Shown here in pieces: positions 33,566 to 42,882 of a stretch of DNA of 64,000 bases. The position numbers were made by a program, and so were the translations under genes. A model generated the notes under the pieces. The model was given only the letters and a program-made list of their open reading frames with translations, searched no databases and had not been told where the DNA came from. Numbering within the stretch: position 1 is the stretch's first letter; each line of letters begins with the position of its first letter. This stretch comes from an uncultured Lachnospiraceae bacterium (lineage in GTDB: Bacteria > Bacillota > Clostridia > Lachnospirales > Lachnospiraceae), in assembly GCA_910586205.1 (NCBI GenBank), contig CAJUGD010000008.1, positions 1-64,000 of the forward strand. Direction: 5' to 3'.

Positions 33566-34282
33566 TCACTGAAACGCCACCATCTGGGAAGCCACGGTCT
33601 CTGCCTCCTCTTTAGAAAAATACCCGCAAGCCTCCATTCTTTTTAATACCTGATACTGCCTTTTCTCTGCCAGCTCCTGGCTCTTTGTAGGCGCATACCG
33701 GCCCGGCGCATTGGGAATCCCGGCCAAAAGAGTACATTCGTATTCATCCATCATTTCCGGTTCCTTGCCAAAATATCCCCGGCTGGCGTCACCGGCCGTG
33801 TAATAACCGTCGCCAAAATAAATACTGTTCACATACAGCTCTAAAATCTCATCCTTGCTGTAATTTTCCTCCAATTCAAAAGCCATAAAAACCTCGGCAA
33901 TCTTCCGGGTCATCTCCTTTTCATTGGTAAAATACAAATTCTTGGCAAGCTGCTGGGTAATGGTGCTTCCCCCTTCCACATAACGCCTGGCCTGAATATC
34001 ATGAAGCACCGCCCGGCTAATGGCAATCGGGTCAATTCCAAAATGACGGTAAAAACGATGGTCTTCCACAGATATAACCGCATTTTTGTATACATCCGGC
34101 AAATCTTCTAATGCGGTATAGCCTTCCTTTTCCCGAATAGAGGCCACCTTTTCCTCTAAGCTCATGTCCTCTATGGCATTCCGGTACATATCATATCCCT
34201 TTCCGGCAACAGTGAACCCTGCCAGAATCATTACACTGAAAATCAACAAAACAACATATCGAAAAAGCTTATGCACTCTCAT
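33566..34282 (-). CDS. mtgA: Monofunctional peptidoglycan glycosyltransferase (GT51)
   Basis: Polymerises lipid II into glycan strands at the outer membrane face. A single N-terminal helix (RYVVLLIFSVMILAGFTVAG) anchors a GT51 domain. The catalytic glutamate is in ISVEDHRFYRHFGID (motif 1); GGSTITQQLAKNLYFTNEKE (motif 2), RKIAEVFMAFELEENYSKDE (motif 3) and ILELYVNSIYFGDGYYTAGD (motif 4) follow. There is no transpeptidase domain. 238 residues is typical. A 9 bp hairpin lies 36 bp upstream of the start. Confidence 0.92.
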   Translation of the reverse strand: MRVHKLFRYVVLLIFSVMILAGFTVAGKGYDMYRNAIEDMSLEEKVASIREKEGYTALEDLPDVYKNAVISVEDHRFYRHFGIDPIAISRAVLHDIQARRYVEGGSTITQQLAKNLYFTNEKEMTRKIAEVFMAFELEENYSKDEILELYVNSIYFGDGYYTAGDASRGYFGKEPEMMDEYECTLLAGIPNAPGRYAPTKSQELAEKRQYQVLKRMEACGYFSKEEAETVASQMVAFQ

Positions 34283-34317
34283 GGTATCACTGCCCCTTTC
34301 TTCATCTTTTGATATTG

Positions 34318-34340
34318 GGAGTCAAAAGGTATTTGACTCC
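34318..34340. repeat. Inverted repeat upstream of mtgA
   Basis: GGAGTCAAA and TTTGACTCC flank a five-base loop (AGGTA). It lacks a T-run in either direction, so it is more likely an operator or 5' leader hairpin than a terminator. A weak TTGTTT/TATAGG promoter pair lies just upstream on the minus strand. The rest of the 287 bp gap (34283-34569) holds nothing I can name. Confidence 0.5.
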
Positions 34341-34569
34341 TATAAGAGAAGAAATATTCTGAAACAATAGAAATCTTCTCCTAATTTCCTCTATATTTTC
34401 AAGATGATACCAGTATATCACAAAAATACAGATAAGACTTTAATGATACCTTAGAGAATACTGAACATTTTTTGACAATTCTAACGATATTCTTACAAAA
34501 GTATTCTTATGGCTCCTGCTGTTTTCCCAATGAAAATTCTCTGCCGTTTTATGCACCTAAGCCCAAAGC

Positions 34570-35964
34570 TTATTGCAATCCCCCTGCTTCCTCTTTACAC
34601 CCGTCTTTTTTCAGGGTATTTAACTCCTTTAACACTCCTGCCACGATCCCTGTTGCCAGCAGAAAGGTAAACACATCTGCCAAAGGCTGGGCAATCTGAA
34701 CCCCTGACACGCCAAAAAATTTCGGAAAGATCAAAAGAGACGGAATCAAAAACAGTCCCTGTCTTCCCATAGCTACCAGGGAAGCACGAAAACCATATCC
34801 GATAGACTGAGTCAGCATATTCACCATAATCACCCACGCCTGGATCGGCATGGTCAGAAGCTGCAGCCGCAGAGCCAAGGTGCCGATTCGGATCACCTCC
34901 AGATCCTCCCGCCTGAAAGCAGTTATAATAGGACGGCTGAAAAGAAATGCCACGGTTCCAAAAGCCGTCAGCATGATCACTGCCACCTTCACACAAAACC
35001 AGTACGCCTCCAGCACCCGGTCATACCGGCCGGCTCCGAAATTAAAGCCGCATACAGGCTGAAAGCCCTGGCCAAAGCCGATCAGGCTGGAGTTGATAAA
35101 CATCATAAACCGGGTCACAATGGACATGGCGGCAATGGCGGCATCCCCATAAGGCCCTGCCGCAAAGTTCAGCACCACTGCCGCCGCACTGGCCAATCCC
35201 TGACGGCAAAAAGAGGGAAGACCTGCATGAAGAATTTCCCCGTAGATTTTCAGTTTAGGACGAAAGCAGGAAAACTGGATCTTAATGCAATCCCCATGAC
35301 AGTTGCACTGATACAAAAGGATGCCGAAGCTGACCATCTGGCTGGCCATGGTTGCGATGGCTGCGCCTGAGATTCCCATCCCGAATCCAAAGATCAAAAG
35401 CGGATCCAAAATCATATTTAAAATACCGCCTGTGGTGATTCCCACTGCCGCCAAGGTAGCATTTCCCTGAGCCCGCAGAATATTGTTCATCACAAAGGAA
35501 CACATCATAAAAGGCGCCGCAATCAAAATATAGCGGGCATAATCCTGGGCATAAGGCGCAATCGTCTTTGTAGCTCCCAAAAAATACACCATTTGCTGAG
35601 AAAACATGGTTCCAAACACAAAAAATAAGATTCCTATGATCCCTGCCGTAAAAAATCCTGTGGCTGCAAATGCACTGGCCCGTTCCTCCTCCCGGTTGCC
35701 TAAAGCCCGGGAAATGTTGTTGCCGCTTCCCATTCCTAAGGTAAAGCCCACTGCCTGTATCATGGCCATGGCAGAAAAGATCACCCCCACTGCTCCTGAC
35801 GCACTGGTCCCGATCTGGCTCACAAAAAAAGTATCTGCCATATTGTAGATGGATGTAACCAGCATACTGATAATGGTAGGCACTGCCAGCCTTGGAATCA
35901 GAAGATTTACCGGAGTCTCAATCATCTGCCTGTATTTTTCTTCCTTTGTCATTGTCTTTGCCAC
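34570..35964 (-). CDS. MATE-family efflux transporter
   Basis: A 12-helix sodium- or proton-coupled multidrug exporter, about 464 residues. The opening NLLIPRLAVPTIISMLVTSI and YNMADTFFVSQIG, FTLGMGSGNNISRALGNREE, and PVCGFNFGAGRYDRVLEAYW are family hallmarks. Start choice is uncertain: AAGGAGG lies only two bases before the ATG at 35970, so the GTG at 35964 (eight bases) is preferred. The frame is open further up to 36084, overlapping the neighbouring small gene. It is separated from a second MATE gene by one small membrane-protein gene. Confidence 0.9.
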   Translation of the reverse strand: MAKTMTKEEKYRQMIETPVNLLIPRLAVPTIISMLVTSIYNMADTFFVSQIGTSASGAVGVIFSAMAMIQAVGFTLGMGSGNNISRALGNREEERASAFAATGFFTAGIIGILFFVFGTMFSQQMVYFLGATKTIAPYAQDYARYILIAAPFMMCSFVMNNILRAQGNATLAAVGITTGGILNMILDPLLIFGFGMGISGAAIATMASQMVSFGILLYQCNCHGDCIKIQFSCFRPKLKIYGEILHAGLPSFCRQGLASAAAVVLNFAAGPYGDAAIAAMSIVTRFMMFINSSLIGFGQGFQPVCGFNFGAGRYDRVLEAYWFCVKVAVIMLTAFGTVAFLFSRPIITAFRREDLEVIRIGTLALRLQLLTMPIQAWVIMVNMLTQSIGYGFRASLVAMGRQGLFLIPSLLIFPKFFGVSGVQIAQPLADVFTFLLATGIVAGVLKELNTLKKDGCKEEAGGLQ

Positions 35965-35987
35965 AATCATTTCCTCCTTAAAAGCAT

Positions 35988-36353
35988 TTAAATCTGTCCG
36001 GAACAAGCCGCCAGAAAAAGCATCATACAGGGCAGTATCATTATCAGCCCCAGCAGGATTTCCGCCAAAGCAAGGATTTTCCACATTTTCTTGTCCTTAA
36101 TTCTCTGATGCTTTGATGCCATCTTTTTTAAACCAAAATATCCCGCACACCCGCAGATCACTCCGCACACAGGTGCAATGGGGCACAAAAACAAAAACAC
36201 CACCCCGGTAAAAATCCCCAAAGACCGCAATACAGCCACCTGCTCCCATACAGAAATCCTGGAGCAGACCAGCCAGTAAACCGCAATAAAAAACATGATC
36301 TCAAAAAGTATCATGGAAAACTTTAACGCCTTTTTGATCCTGTCTTCTTCCAT
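35988..36353 (-). CDS. Small membrane protein between two MATE genes
   Basis: A 121-residue hypothetical protein with three or four hydrophobic segments (FSMILFEIMFFIAVYWLVCS, GIFTGVVFLFLCPIAPVCGV and ILALAEILLGLIMILPCMML) and a basic loop (KKMASKHQRIKDKK). No family recognised. ATG at 36353 has AAAGGAACGAGG ahead and is preferred to 36380. It lies 23 bp before the MATE gene at 35964 and 77 bp after the other MATE gene, so it could be an accessory part of the exporters, but nothing in its sequence shows that. Confidence 0.7.
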   Translation of the reverse strand: MEEDRIKKALKFSMILFEIMFFIAVYWLVCSRISVWEQVAVLRSLGIFTGVVFLFLCPIAPVCGVICGCAGYFGLKKMASKHQRIKDKKMWKILALAEILLGLIMILPCMMLFLAACSGQI

Positions 36354-36430
36354 TATTTTCCTCGTTCCTTTCGATTTCATCTTTTCTGCAACAGTTCAGA
36401 TACCTCTTTCGCTGTCACTCTTTTCTTTTA

Positions 36431-37798
36431 TCAATTTCCTGCCTGGCATCCTTCCTGCCCCGGCAGACTTTTAAGCACCCACAGATAATACCCTACAAAC
36501 ATACATCCTTTCGCCATGCTGGTCAGAGTAAGGGCCCACCAGATTCCGTTTAATCCCAGGCCGGTCCTTGTAAGAATAAGAGCTAAGGGAATCCGGGCTA
36601 CCGTCAAGGCAATGGTAATGACAGAAGAAGGCAGGGTCTTCCCCAATCCCTGCAGGGCCCCCACAGTCAAAAGCTCCAGGCACATAGGCATCTGCCCGAT
36701 GCCTAAAATCACCAGATAGCTGATACCCAAAGGAAGCACCTGAGGCTCCTGAATAAAAATCGTAAAAATAAACTCTGCCCCAAATATCAGCACACAGGAG
36801 GTAAATGTTCCCCACAATCCGATGACAACCATGGCAAGCAGATAGCTCTTTTTAACCCGGTCATAGAACCGCGCTCCAAAGTTCTGCCCGGTAAAAGCAT
36901 TCATAGCCGATCCAAATCCCTCTGCCGTCATCCAGGAAATACATTCCACCTGACCGCCTACCCGCTGCACCGCAATGGCCGCATCTCCCCAGGACGCCAC
37001 CATCTTTGTCAGAACCATGGATATTCCCGAATAAAACATGCTCTGCAGGGCAGACGGCACTCCCAGCTTAAAAATGTCTCTAAAATAGGAAAGAGAGGTT
37101 TTTTTCCACAAACAGATCCGGTCAAACAGCACCTTGTCCTGAAAAGCTCTCCCTGCCAGAACCAGGGTGACAATCATCTGGGCAGTCACCGTTGCCGCAG
37201 CCGCCCCTGCTGCTTCCATCCGGGGAAACGGCCCCATCCCGAAAATCAAGACTGGATCCAGCGCCATGTTTACTGCCAGCCCGGTACAGTTGGCCAAAAA
37301 CGGCGTCCTGCTGTCCCCTATAGCCGTAAATAATCCTGTCATAGTCTGGTTTAAAAAGGGAAACAAGATCAGCCCGCAGGTAATCCGAAGATAGACCTGT
37401 GCATCCCACACAATCTTTTGGCTGGTCAGGCCGAAAAATCCAATCAGCTTGTCTGCCAGCAAAAGAACCGTCAAAGCATATAAAACAGCCAGAATAATCG
37501 TAAGCTGCAGAGCTCCCTGTCCGTATCTTACCGCCTTTTCTGTCTCCCCTTCTCCCAAACTGTGAGCCACTTTAATCTGGCCGCCCATCCGGGCCAGGGT
37601 AACAATTCCGGTAGAAAACCAGGTATACATTCCTGCAGCGCCCACTGCCGCCACCGCAGAACTTCCCACTTTTCCAATCCATGCCATATCGGTCAAATTA
37701 TAGGCAGTCTGCACCAGAGAGGTTGCCATAATCGGCAGAGCCAGCCCGGTGAGAGAGCGGAGAATCCTTCCATGAAGCAAATCAATATGACGTTTCAT
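36431..37798 (-). CDS. MATE-family efflux transporter
   Basis: Second 12-helix MATE exporter, 455 residues. ILRSLTGLALPIMATSLVQT and YNLTDMAWIGKVGSSAVAA open it; GSAMNAFTGQNFGARFYDRV in the second half is the paired motif. It is clearly a paralogue, not a copy, of the 34570 gene, since the two differ throughout. Cargo not predictable. Confidence 0.9.
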   Translation of the reverse strand: MKRHIDLLHGRILRSLTGLALPIMATSLVQTAYNLTDMAWIGKVGSSAVAAVGAAGMYTWFSTGIVTLARMGGQIKVAHSLGEGETEKAVRYGQGALQLTIILAVLYALTVLLLADKLIGFFGLTSQKIVWDAQVYLRITCGLILFPFLNQTMTGLFTAIGDSRTPFLANCTGLAVNMALDPVLIFGMGPFPRMEAAGAAAATVTAQMIVTLVLAGRAFQDKVLFDRICLWKKTSLSYFRDIFKLGVPSALQSMFYSGISMVLTKMVASWGDAAIAVQRVGGQVECISWMTAEGFGSAMNAFTGQNFGARFYDRVKKSYLLAMVVIGLWGTFTSCVLIFGAEFIFTIFIQEPQVLPLGISYLVILGIGQMPMCLELLTVGALQGLGKTLPSSVITIALTVARIPLALILTRTGLGLNGIWWALTLTSMAKGCMFVGYYLWVLKSLPGQEGCQAGN

Positions 37799-37914
37799 TT
37801 CTTAATCCTACATGCCTTTCTTTTATATCTTTTTAAAATCTTCCATAAACGGAGAAGGCCCCTGCCACAAAACCTATCGATTCCACAGCAAAAACCTTCT
37901 TTTATTTTCCCCTT

Positions 37915-39303
37915 TTATGCCTTATTGCTCAAATACTCATGAATCCCCTTGGCCCCATGCTTTCCGGCCTCCATAGCCAGAATCACTGTAGCCGCGCCGG
38001 TCACGGCGTCTCCTCCGGCAAATACGCCGGCGCGGGAGGTCTGTCCATTGTCCGCCTCTGCCACAATACACTTGCGGCGGTTTACCTCCAGCCCCTTTGT
38101 GGTGGAGGAAATCAGCGGGTTCGGTGAAGTGCCTAAAGACATGATCACGGTATCCACCTCAATCGTGTAATCGGATCCGGGCACTTCCACCGGTCGCCGC
38201 CTGCCTGACTCATCCGGCTCACCCAGCTCCATTTTCCGGACAATCATGCCGGTCACCCAGCCTTTGTCATCCGTCAGGATCTCTACCGGATTGGTCAGAA
38301 GATGGAACTCCACACCTTCTTCTTTGGCATGGTGCACCTCCTCCACCCTGGCCGGAAGCTCCGCCTCACTGCGGCGGTATACCACATGAACCTCCGCTCC
38401 CAAACGAAGGGCTGTCCGCGCCGCATCCATGGCCACATTGCCGCCTCCTACTACCGCCACCTTTTTGCCGGCTGCAATGGGAGTGTCATAGTCATCCCGG
38501 AAGGCTTTCATCAGATTGCTCCGTGTCAGATATTCATTGGCAGAAAATACTCCGTTGGCATTTTCCCCCGGAATGCCCATGAACTTAGGCAGACCGGCGC
38601 CTGAGCCGATAAATACCGCCTCATAGCCTTCCTCCTCCATCAGCTCATCAATGGTCACGGACTTTCCGATAATCACATCTGTCTCAATGGCCACTCCCAA
38701 CTTCCTTACATTGTCAATTTCCGCCTGAACCACCGACTCCTTGGGCAGACGAAACTCCGGGATACCATAGGTCAGAACCCCTCCCGGCTCATGGAGCGCC
38801 TCAAAAATCGTCACATCATAGCCTAACTTGGCCAGATCCCCTGCACAGGTAAGTCCTGCCGGGCCAGAACCTACCACTGCCACCTTTTTCCCGTTCTTCT
38901 CCTCTGCTGACTTGGGCACAAATCCATGCTCTCTGGACCAGTCCGCCACAAATCGCTCTAACTTTCCGATGGAAACCGGCTCCCCTTTAATTCCCCGGAT
39001 ACACTGTCCCTCACACTGAGACTCCTGGGGACACACCCTGCCGCACACTGCCGGAAGGGCCGATGCCTCTGCAATCACATTGGCAGCCGCCTCAAAGTCC
39101 CCGGTCTCCACCTGCCGGATAAATCCGGGAATATCAATGGACACCGGACAGCCGCCCATACATTTTGCATTTTTACATTTCAGACACCGGGCAGCCTCTG
39201 CCTGCGCCTCCTCTGCATTATATCCATAACACACTTCTTCAAAATTTCCGGCCCTGACCTTAGGGTCCTGTTCTCTTACCGGTACCTTTTTCAGCATATC
39301 CAT
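37915..39303 (-). CDS. nfnB: NfnB: large subunit of electron-bifurcating transhydrogenase
   Basis: A 462-residue GltD-like flavoprotein. Cysteine clusters CLKCKNAKCMGGCP and CGRVCPQESQCEGQC bind two [4Fe-4S] centres; GSGPAGLTCAGDLAKLGYDV binds FAD and VVGGGNVAMDAARTALRLGA binds NADPH. Taken alone it would be called the glutamate synthase small chain (gltA). The upstream partner encoding an NfnA-type FNR subunit, with no GltB large subunit nearby, makes NfnB the better call. NfnAB couples NADH and reduced ferredoxin oxidation to NADP+ reduction in fermenting anaerobes. GGGAGGATAAGCCA precedes the ATG. Confidence 0.88.
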   Translation of the reverse strand: MDMLKKVPVREQDPKVRAGNFEEVCYGYNAEEAQAEAARCLKCKNAKCMGGCPVSIDIPGFIRQVETGDFEAAANVIAEASALPAVCGRVCPQESQCEGQCIRGIKGEPVSIGKLERFVADWSREHGFVPKSAEEKNGKKVAVVGSGPAGLTCAGDLAKLGYDVTIFEALHEPGGVLTYGIPEFRLPKESVVQAEIDNVRKLGVAIETDVIIGKSVTIDELMEEEGYEAVFIGSGAGLPKFMGIPGENANGVFSANEYLTRSNLMKAFRDDYDTPIAAGKKVAVVGGGNVAMDAARTALRLGAEVHVVYRRSEAELPARVEEVHHAKEEGVEFHLLTNPVEILTDDKGWVTGMIVRKMELGEPDESGRRRPVEVPGSDYTIEVDTVIMSLGTSPNPLISSTTKGLEVNRRKCIVAEADNGQTSRAGVFAGGDAVTGAATVILAMEAGKHGAKGIHEYLSNKA

Positions 39304-39369
39304 TGGCTTATCCTCCCGTTGACCGCCCGTCTTGATTTTTGTTTATCCGCAGCTTTTTGCACAGCCTTC

Positions 39370-40251
39370 TCAGCCGCAATATCCGCAGCCGCCATGATGG
39401 CTGTCCCCTTCTGTCAAACGCAGCATGGCCCGGCCTTCCTCTGTCTTGTAAATCTGCTGCCGCTTCATGGCCTCGTCAAAATCTACCAAATGCCCGTCAA
39501 ACTCCGGTCCGTCCACACAGGCAAACTTTACCTGTCCGCCCACGCTTAACCGACAGGCGCCGCACATCCCCGTGCCGTCCACCATAACCGGGTTCATGCT
39601 GACAATCGTGGGAATCCCCAGCTCTTTTGTCAAAAGACAGACAAATTTCATCATGATCACCGGCCCAATGGCAACACAGATATCATACTGCTTTCCTTCC
39701 TTTTCTACCAGTTCCCGCAGCACCTCTGTCACCATGCCTTTTCTTCCATAAGAGCCGTCGTCAGTGGTTATGTAAAGATTCCCTGCCTCTTTCTCCATCT
39801 CGTGTTCCAGAATCAGCAGATCCTTTGTCTTGGCTCCCACAATCACATCTGCCTGGATCCCATGTTCCCTCATCCACTTGACCTGAGGGTACACAGGCGC
39901 CGTGCCTACGCCTCCCGCCACAAACAGGTATTTTCTCCCTTTTACCAGGGCAGGATCTTCCTTTACAAACTCTGACGGCTGTCCCAATGGTCCCACAAAA
40001 TCCTGAAAAGCATCTCCTGCCCCAAGTTCTGCCATTCTTTTGGTAGACGCCCCCACAATCTGGAATACAATGGTCACAGTCCCTTCCTTCCGGTCAAAAT
40101 CACAGATGGTGAGAGGAATCCGCTCCCCTTTCTCATCAATCTTCACAATCACAAATTCTCCTGGCTGACACGCTTTTGCCACCCGCGGCGCTTTTACGTC
40201 CATCAGGAAAATCTTTTCGGCCAGCTTTTCGGCTTTTACGATTTGGTACAT
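39370..40251 (-). CDS. nfnA: NfnA: small subunit of electron-bifurcating transhydrogenase
   Basis: A 293-residue ferredoxin:NADP reductase-like protein, close to sulfide dehydrogenase beta and PyrK families. The FAD domain is N-terminal (CQPGEFVIVKIDEKGERIPL), the NAD domain central (KYLFVAGGVGTAPVYPQVKW), and a [2Fe-2S] site C-terminal (DGTGMCGACRLSVGGQVKFA then CVDGPEFDGH). This order is that of NfnA. ATG at 40251 is chosen because AGGAGG is six bases ahead; 40257 has none. It lies 66 bp before nfnB. Confidence 0.88.
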   Translation of the reverse strand: MYQIVKAEKLAEKIFLMDVKAPRVAKACQPGEFVIVKIDEKGERIPLTICDFDRKEGTVTIVFQIVGASTKRMAELGAGDAFQDFVGPLGQPSEFVKEDPALVKGRKYLFVAGGVGTAPVYPQVKWMREHGIQADVIVGAKTKDLLILEHEMEKEAGNLYITTDDGSYGRKGMVTEVLRELVEKEGKQYDICVAIGPVIMMKFVCLLTKELGIPTIVSMNPVMVDGTGMCGACRLSVGGQVKFACVDGPEFDGHLVDFDEAMKRQQIYKTEEGRAMLRLTEGDSHHGGCGYCG

Positions 40252-40286
40252 TTCCATCCTCCTGCATTGATTTATCTTTCTTCTGC

Positions 40287-40913
40287 CTATACATCATCCT
40301 CTGCTGCAATCAGCTCCCGCCCATAGGGCAGATTCCTGATCCACTCACAGAACACATGCCACTCATCCAGCTTATGATTCCTTCTGGCGTAATAAATATT
40401 TACCAAGGTTTCATAATTTAAAGAACAGGTCCGCATCTGGTTATAGCTGGAAGGCAGAAGCTGAATCATGTCATACCAGTCTTCTTTGCTTTTGGTCTCC
40501 AGATACCTCTTTCGGATCTTCTCTAACTGCTCCACCACGGTTTCCATAAAGCGTGCGGTGTCCGGCGTCATCCGGTCACAGCTAAAATCCTCCTGCTCAA
40601 AAGGTTTTCTGTGAATCCTGTGCATGGTACTGGTAGAATTAGCCACAGTCGCCACCTTGTAGGTATCATACTCCTTCCACCAGTACAAGGGAGCCGTAAT
40701 ATCCACAGAAACAAAGATCTGCCGGATAAATTTCCTGTGGTCACTGCCTGCCTTGCGAAGCCTGACAGCCAAATCCAGATCATTGGGCCCTAACACATAG
40801 TTACCCTCCTGGTCATAGCCGCTGTCCATCCGGCTCCAGCTATTCATGGGATTCCTGGCTCCCCGCATGGCATTCTCTAAGTTCATCACACTGGTACGCT
40901 CTAATTTTATCAT
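40287..40913 (-). CDS. Conserved protein of unknown function
   Basis: A 208-residue soluble protein. The central block KFIRQIFVSVDITAPLYWWK followed by EYDTYKVATVANSTSTMHRI is strongly patterned, with tryptophans and tyrosines and a late R-T-C-S-L-N-Y-E-T. I recall similar proteins in Firmicutes and their phages, some compared to the ThyX thymidylate-synthase fold; I cannot confirm that, and the ThyX R-H-R-x7-S motif is not visible. ATG at 40913 is chosen because the AAAGGATCGGGA region precedes it. It lies 35 bp before nfnA and may be co-transcribed. Confidence 0.7.
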   Translation of the reverse strand: MIKLERTSVMNLENAMRGARNPMNSWSRMDSGYDQEGNYVLGPNDLDLAVRLRKAGSDHRKFIRQIFVSVDITAPLYWWKEYDTYKVATVANSTSTMHRIHRKPFEQEDFSCDRMTPDTARFMETVVEQLEKIRKRYLETKSKEDWYDMIQLLPSSYNQMRTCSLNYETLVNIYYARRNHKLDEWHVFCEWIRNLPYGRELIAAEDDV

Positions 40914-41014
40914 AAAAATCCCGATCCTTTCATTTCTTCCAGGTATCCTTTTATTATAACGAAACAAAAGGCATGTGACAAGCACTAATTTTATTCATAG
41001 ATTAAGCATTTATC

Positions 41015-42322
41015 TCATCTTTGCATCCCTAAAAGGTAATTGATAAACTGCTGGGCCGTCCGTCCGGAGATTCCTCCATGGCTCAGCTCCCACTTATTTG
41101 CCTCGGCACAAAGCTCCTTTTCTTCCATCTCAAGCCCTGCCCTTTTCGCTAACTCGGTCACAATATGGAAATATTCCTTCTGGGAAGGCTTGGAGTAGCT
41201 GATGGTCACGCCAAACCGGTTTACTAAGGACAGCTTTTCTTCCATGGTATCCGACCGGTGCATTCCATTGCCGTTCTCCATATCATCCCGGTCACTCCAG
41301 TTTTCCTTGATCAGATGACGCCGGTTGGAGGTGGCATAGATCAGGATATTGTCCGGCCTGGTCTCCACCCCGCCCTCTATGACTGCCTTTAGGAACTTAT
41401 ACTCCACCTCAAACTCCTCAAAAGAAAGGTCATCCATATAAATGATAAACTTATAATTCCGGTTCTTGATCCGCGCAATCACAGCAGACAGATCCTGAAA
41501 CTGATGCTTGTAGATCTCAACCATCCGCAGGCCCTGAGGATAAAAGGCATTGACAATGGCCTTAATGCTGGTAGACTTTCCTGTGCCGCTGTCACCGAAA
41601 AGCAGCACATTGTTTGCCTTCTTCCCCTGGACAAAGGCTGTGGTGTTGTCCACCAGCTTCTTTTTCTGAATCTCATACCCCACCAGGTCCTCAAGCATCA
41701 CGGTATCCATATTGTTGATGGCATGGAATACCACATCCCCGTCCGCTCCCGAGGAAATCCGAAACGCCTTATTCAGCCCGAACATCCCCACGCCGTAATC
41801 CTTATAAAAACCAGTCACGCTATCAAAGAAGTCATTTTCATCCAATGCCTGCTCCAGACGAAGGCTTAAGGCCTGTACCTTTTCGCTGACATTCTTATTG
41901 TACATAAGCTCCTTTTTCCCAATAGCCTGATAATGAGAGATCCGGCTGAAACAGTCCACCCCCAAATATTCCTCCAGCTTGGAAAAATCATAGTCAAACA
42001 GCTCTTTAAAGGCACAAAAATCCCCTTTTGCAAAGTAATTGACGCTTCCCTCATTGGCTCCCACCTTCTCACAGGTAATGCTAAAAGGATTTTCATTGGT
42101 GATCAATAGAAAGGTCAGATAGTTATGCCATAGATTCTTATCAAACCCATAATCCGTAGCCACCTGCAGAAGATGCTTCATCTGGGTAAACACCCGTGTC
42201 ACCAGCTCCTCCTTTTTCTGGGTTCCCTCATCCATCTGCCGCACAATATCCGCAAGCTCCATCAGAATCGTGCCCTTTTGCATATCACCGTAAATCAACA
42301 GCCTGGAAACTATTTTGTACAT
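41015..42322 (-). CDS. AAA ATPase, DUF815 family
   Basis: A 435-residue ATPase. Walker A is FGDSGTGKSTS, Walker B is KFIIYMDDLSFEE, and IYATSNRRHLIKENW plus a DRFG-like RFGVTI segment follow. This matches DUF815/COG2607, whose members resemble AAA+ ATPases but lack an assigned role. About 220 N-terminal residues before the ATPase are specific to the clostridial version. ATG at 42322 has AGAGG nine bases ahead; 42331 is poorly spaced. Monocistronic, convergent with nothing; upstream lies the HPr-like gene with its terminator. Confidence 0.85.
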   Translation of the reverse strand: MYKIVSRLLIYGDMQKGTILMELADIVRQMDEGTQKKEELVTRVFTQMKHLLQVATDYGFDKNLWHNYLTFLLITNENPFSITCEKVGANEGSVNYFAKGDFCAFKELFDYDFSKLEEYLGVDCFSRISHYQAIGKKELMYNKNVSEKVQALSLRLEQALDENDFFDSVTGFYKDYGVGMFGLNKAFRISSGADGDVVFHAINNMDTVMLEDLVGYEIQKKKLVDNTTAFVQGKKANNVLLFGDSGTGKSTSIKAIVNAFYPQGLRMVEIYKHQFQDLSAVIARIKNRNYKFIIYMDDLSFEEFEVEYKFLKAVIEGGVETRPDNILIYATSNRRHLIKENWSDRDDMENGNGMHRSDTMEEKLSLVNRFGVTISYSKPSQKEYFHIVTELAKRAGLEMEEKELCAEANKWELSHGGISGRTAQQFINYLLGMQR

Positions 42323-42450
42323 AATGATCATCCTCTTTTTCTATAATGGAATATTCTCGCCTGCCGCTGTTCCTATACCGGATAACGAATCCTGTAAACA
42401 GCAATTCTTTAAATTTTGTTTCATAATATCATAAACCGGGAATCCAGGCA

Positions 42451-42492
42451 ATAAAAAACGGACCCTTCTTCCAAGTAAAAGAGGAGTCCGTT
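42451..42492 (-). terminator. Terminator of the HPr-like gene
   Basis: Minus-strand AACGGAC and GTCCGTT arms with partial inner pairing (CTCCTCTT/AAGAAGGG), then a T-run (TTTTTTAT), 22 bp after the stop. Confidence 0.85.
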
Positions 42493-42514
42493 CTTTTATT
42501 CTCTGCGCTTTCTG

Positions 42515-42745
42515 CTATGCTGTAATATACTTTTCAATATCCTGGCACAACTGGCTGCACTCATCTGCATAAATGCTTAAACTCACTTCCTGATTCAGCC
42601 CCAGAACCAGGATCCCCAGCAGAGACTTGGCATCCACTACCACGCTGCCCCTGCTTAAATCCATCGCATAAGGATACCGTTCTACCCGATTTACAAAATC
42701 CGCCGCTTCCTTTGGATCTGTAAATCTTACCTTCAGCCTGCTCAT
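42515..42745 (-). CDS. HPr-like (Crh-like) protein without the catalytic histidine
   Basis: A 76-residue protein with the HPr fold. The Ser46 region is kept (VDAKSLLGILVLGL aligns with the KSIMGVMSLG of HPr), and the C-terminal helix is present. The His15 loop (normally G-x-H-A-R-P-A) is absent; RFTDPKEAADFVNRVERY occupies its place. It should therefore not carry phosphate from EI to sugar permeases but could still be phosphorylated on Ser46 by HPr kinase and act in carbon control, as Crh does in Bacillus. ATG at 42745 has GGAGAAGGAGATGAAGGA ahead; the frame is open to 42889 but without HPr similarity. Confidence 0.8.
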   Translation of the reverse strand: MSRLKVRFTDPKEAADFVNRVERYPYAMDLSRGSVVVDAKSLLGILVLGLNQEVSLSIYADECSQLCQDIEKYITA

Positions 42746-42882
42746 TCCTTCATCTCCTTCTCCCGGCAAGTACTGCACGGTTTTCTTTCTCCTTATGATT
42801 TTCTCCGATTTTGCTGATTTTATACCTGATCGGCACAAAATTCCCATTAACCCCGCTTTCCCGTTCCTACAAATGGATCCTG

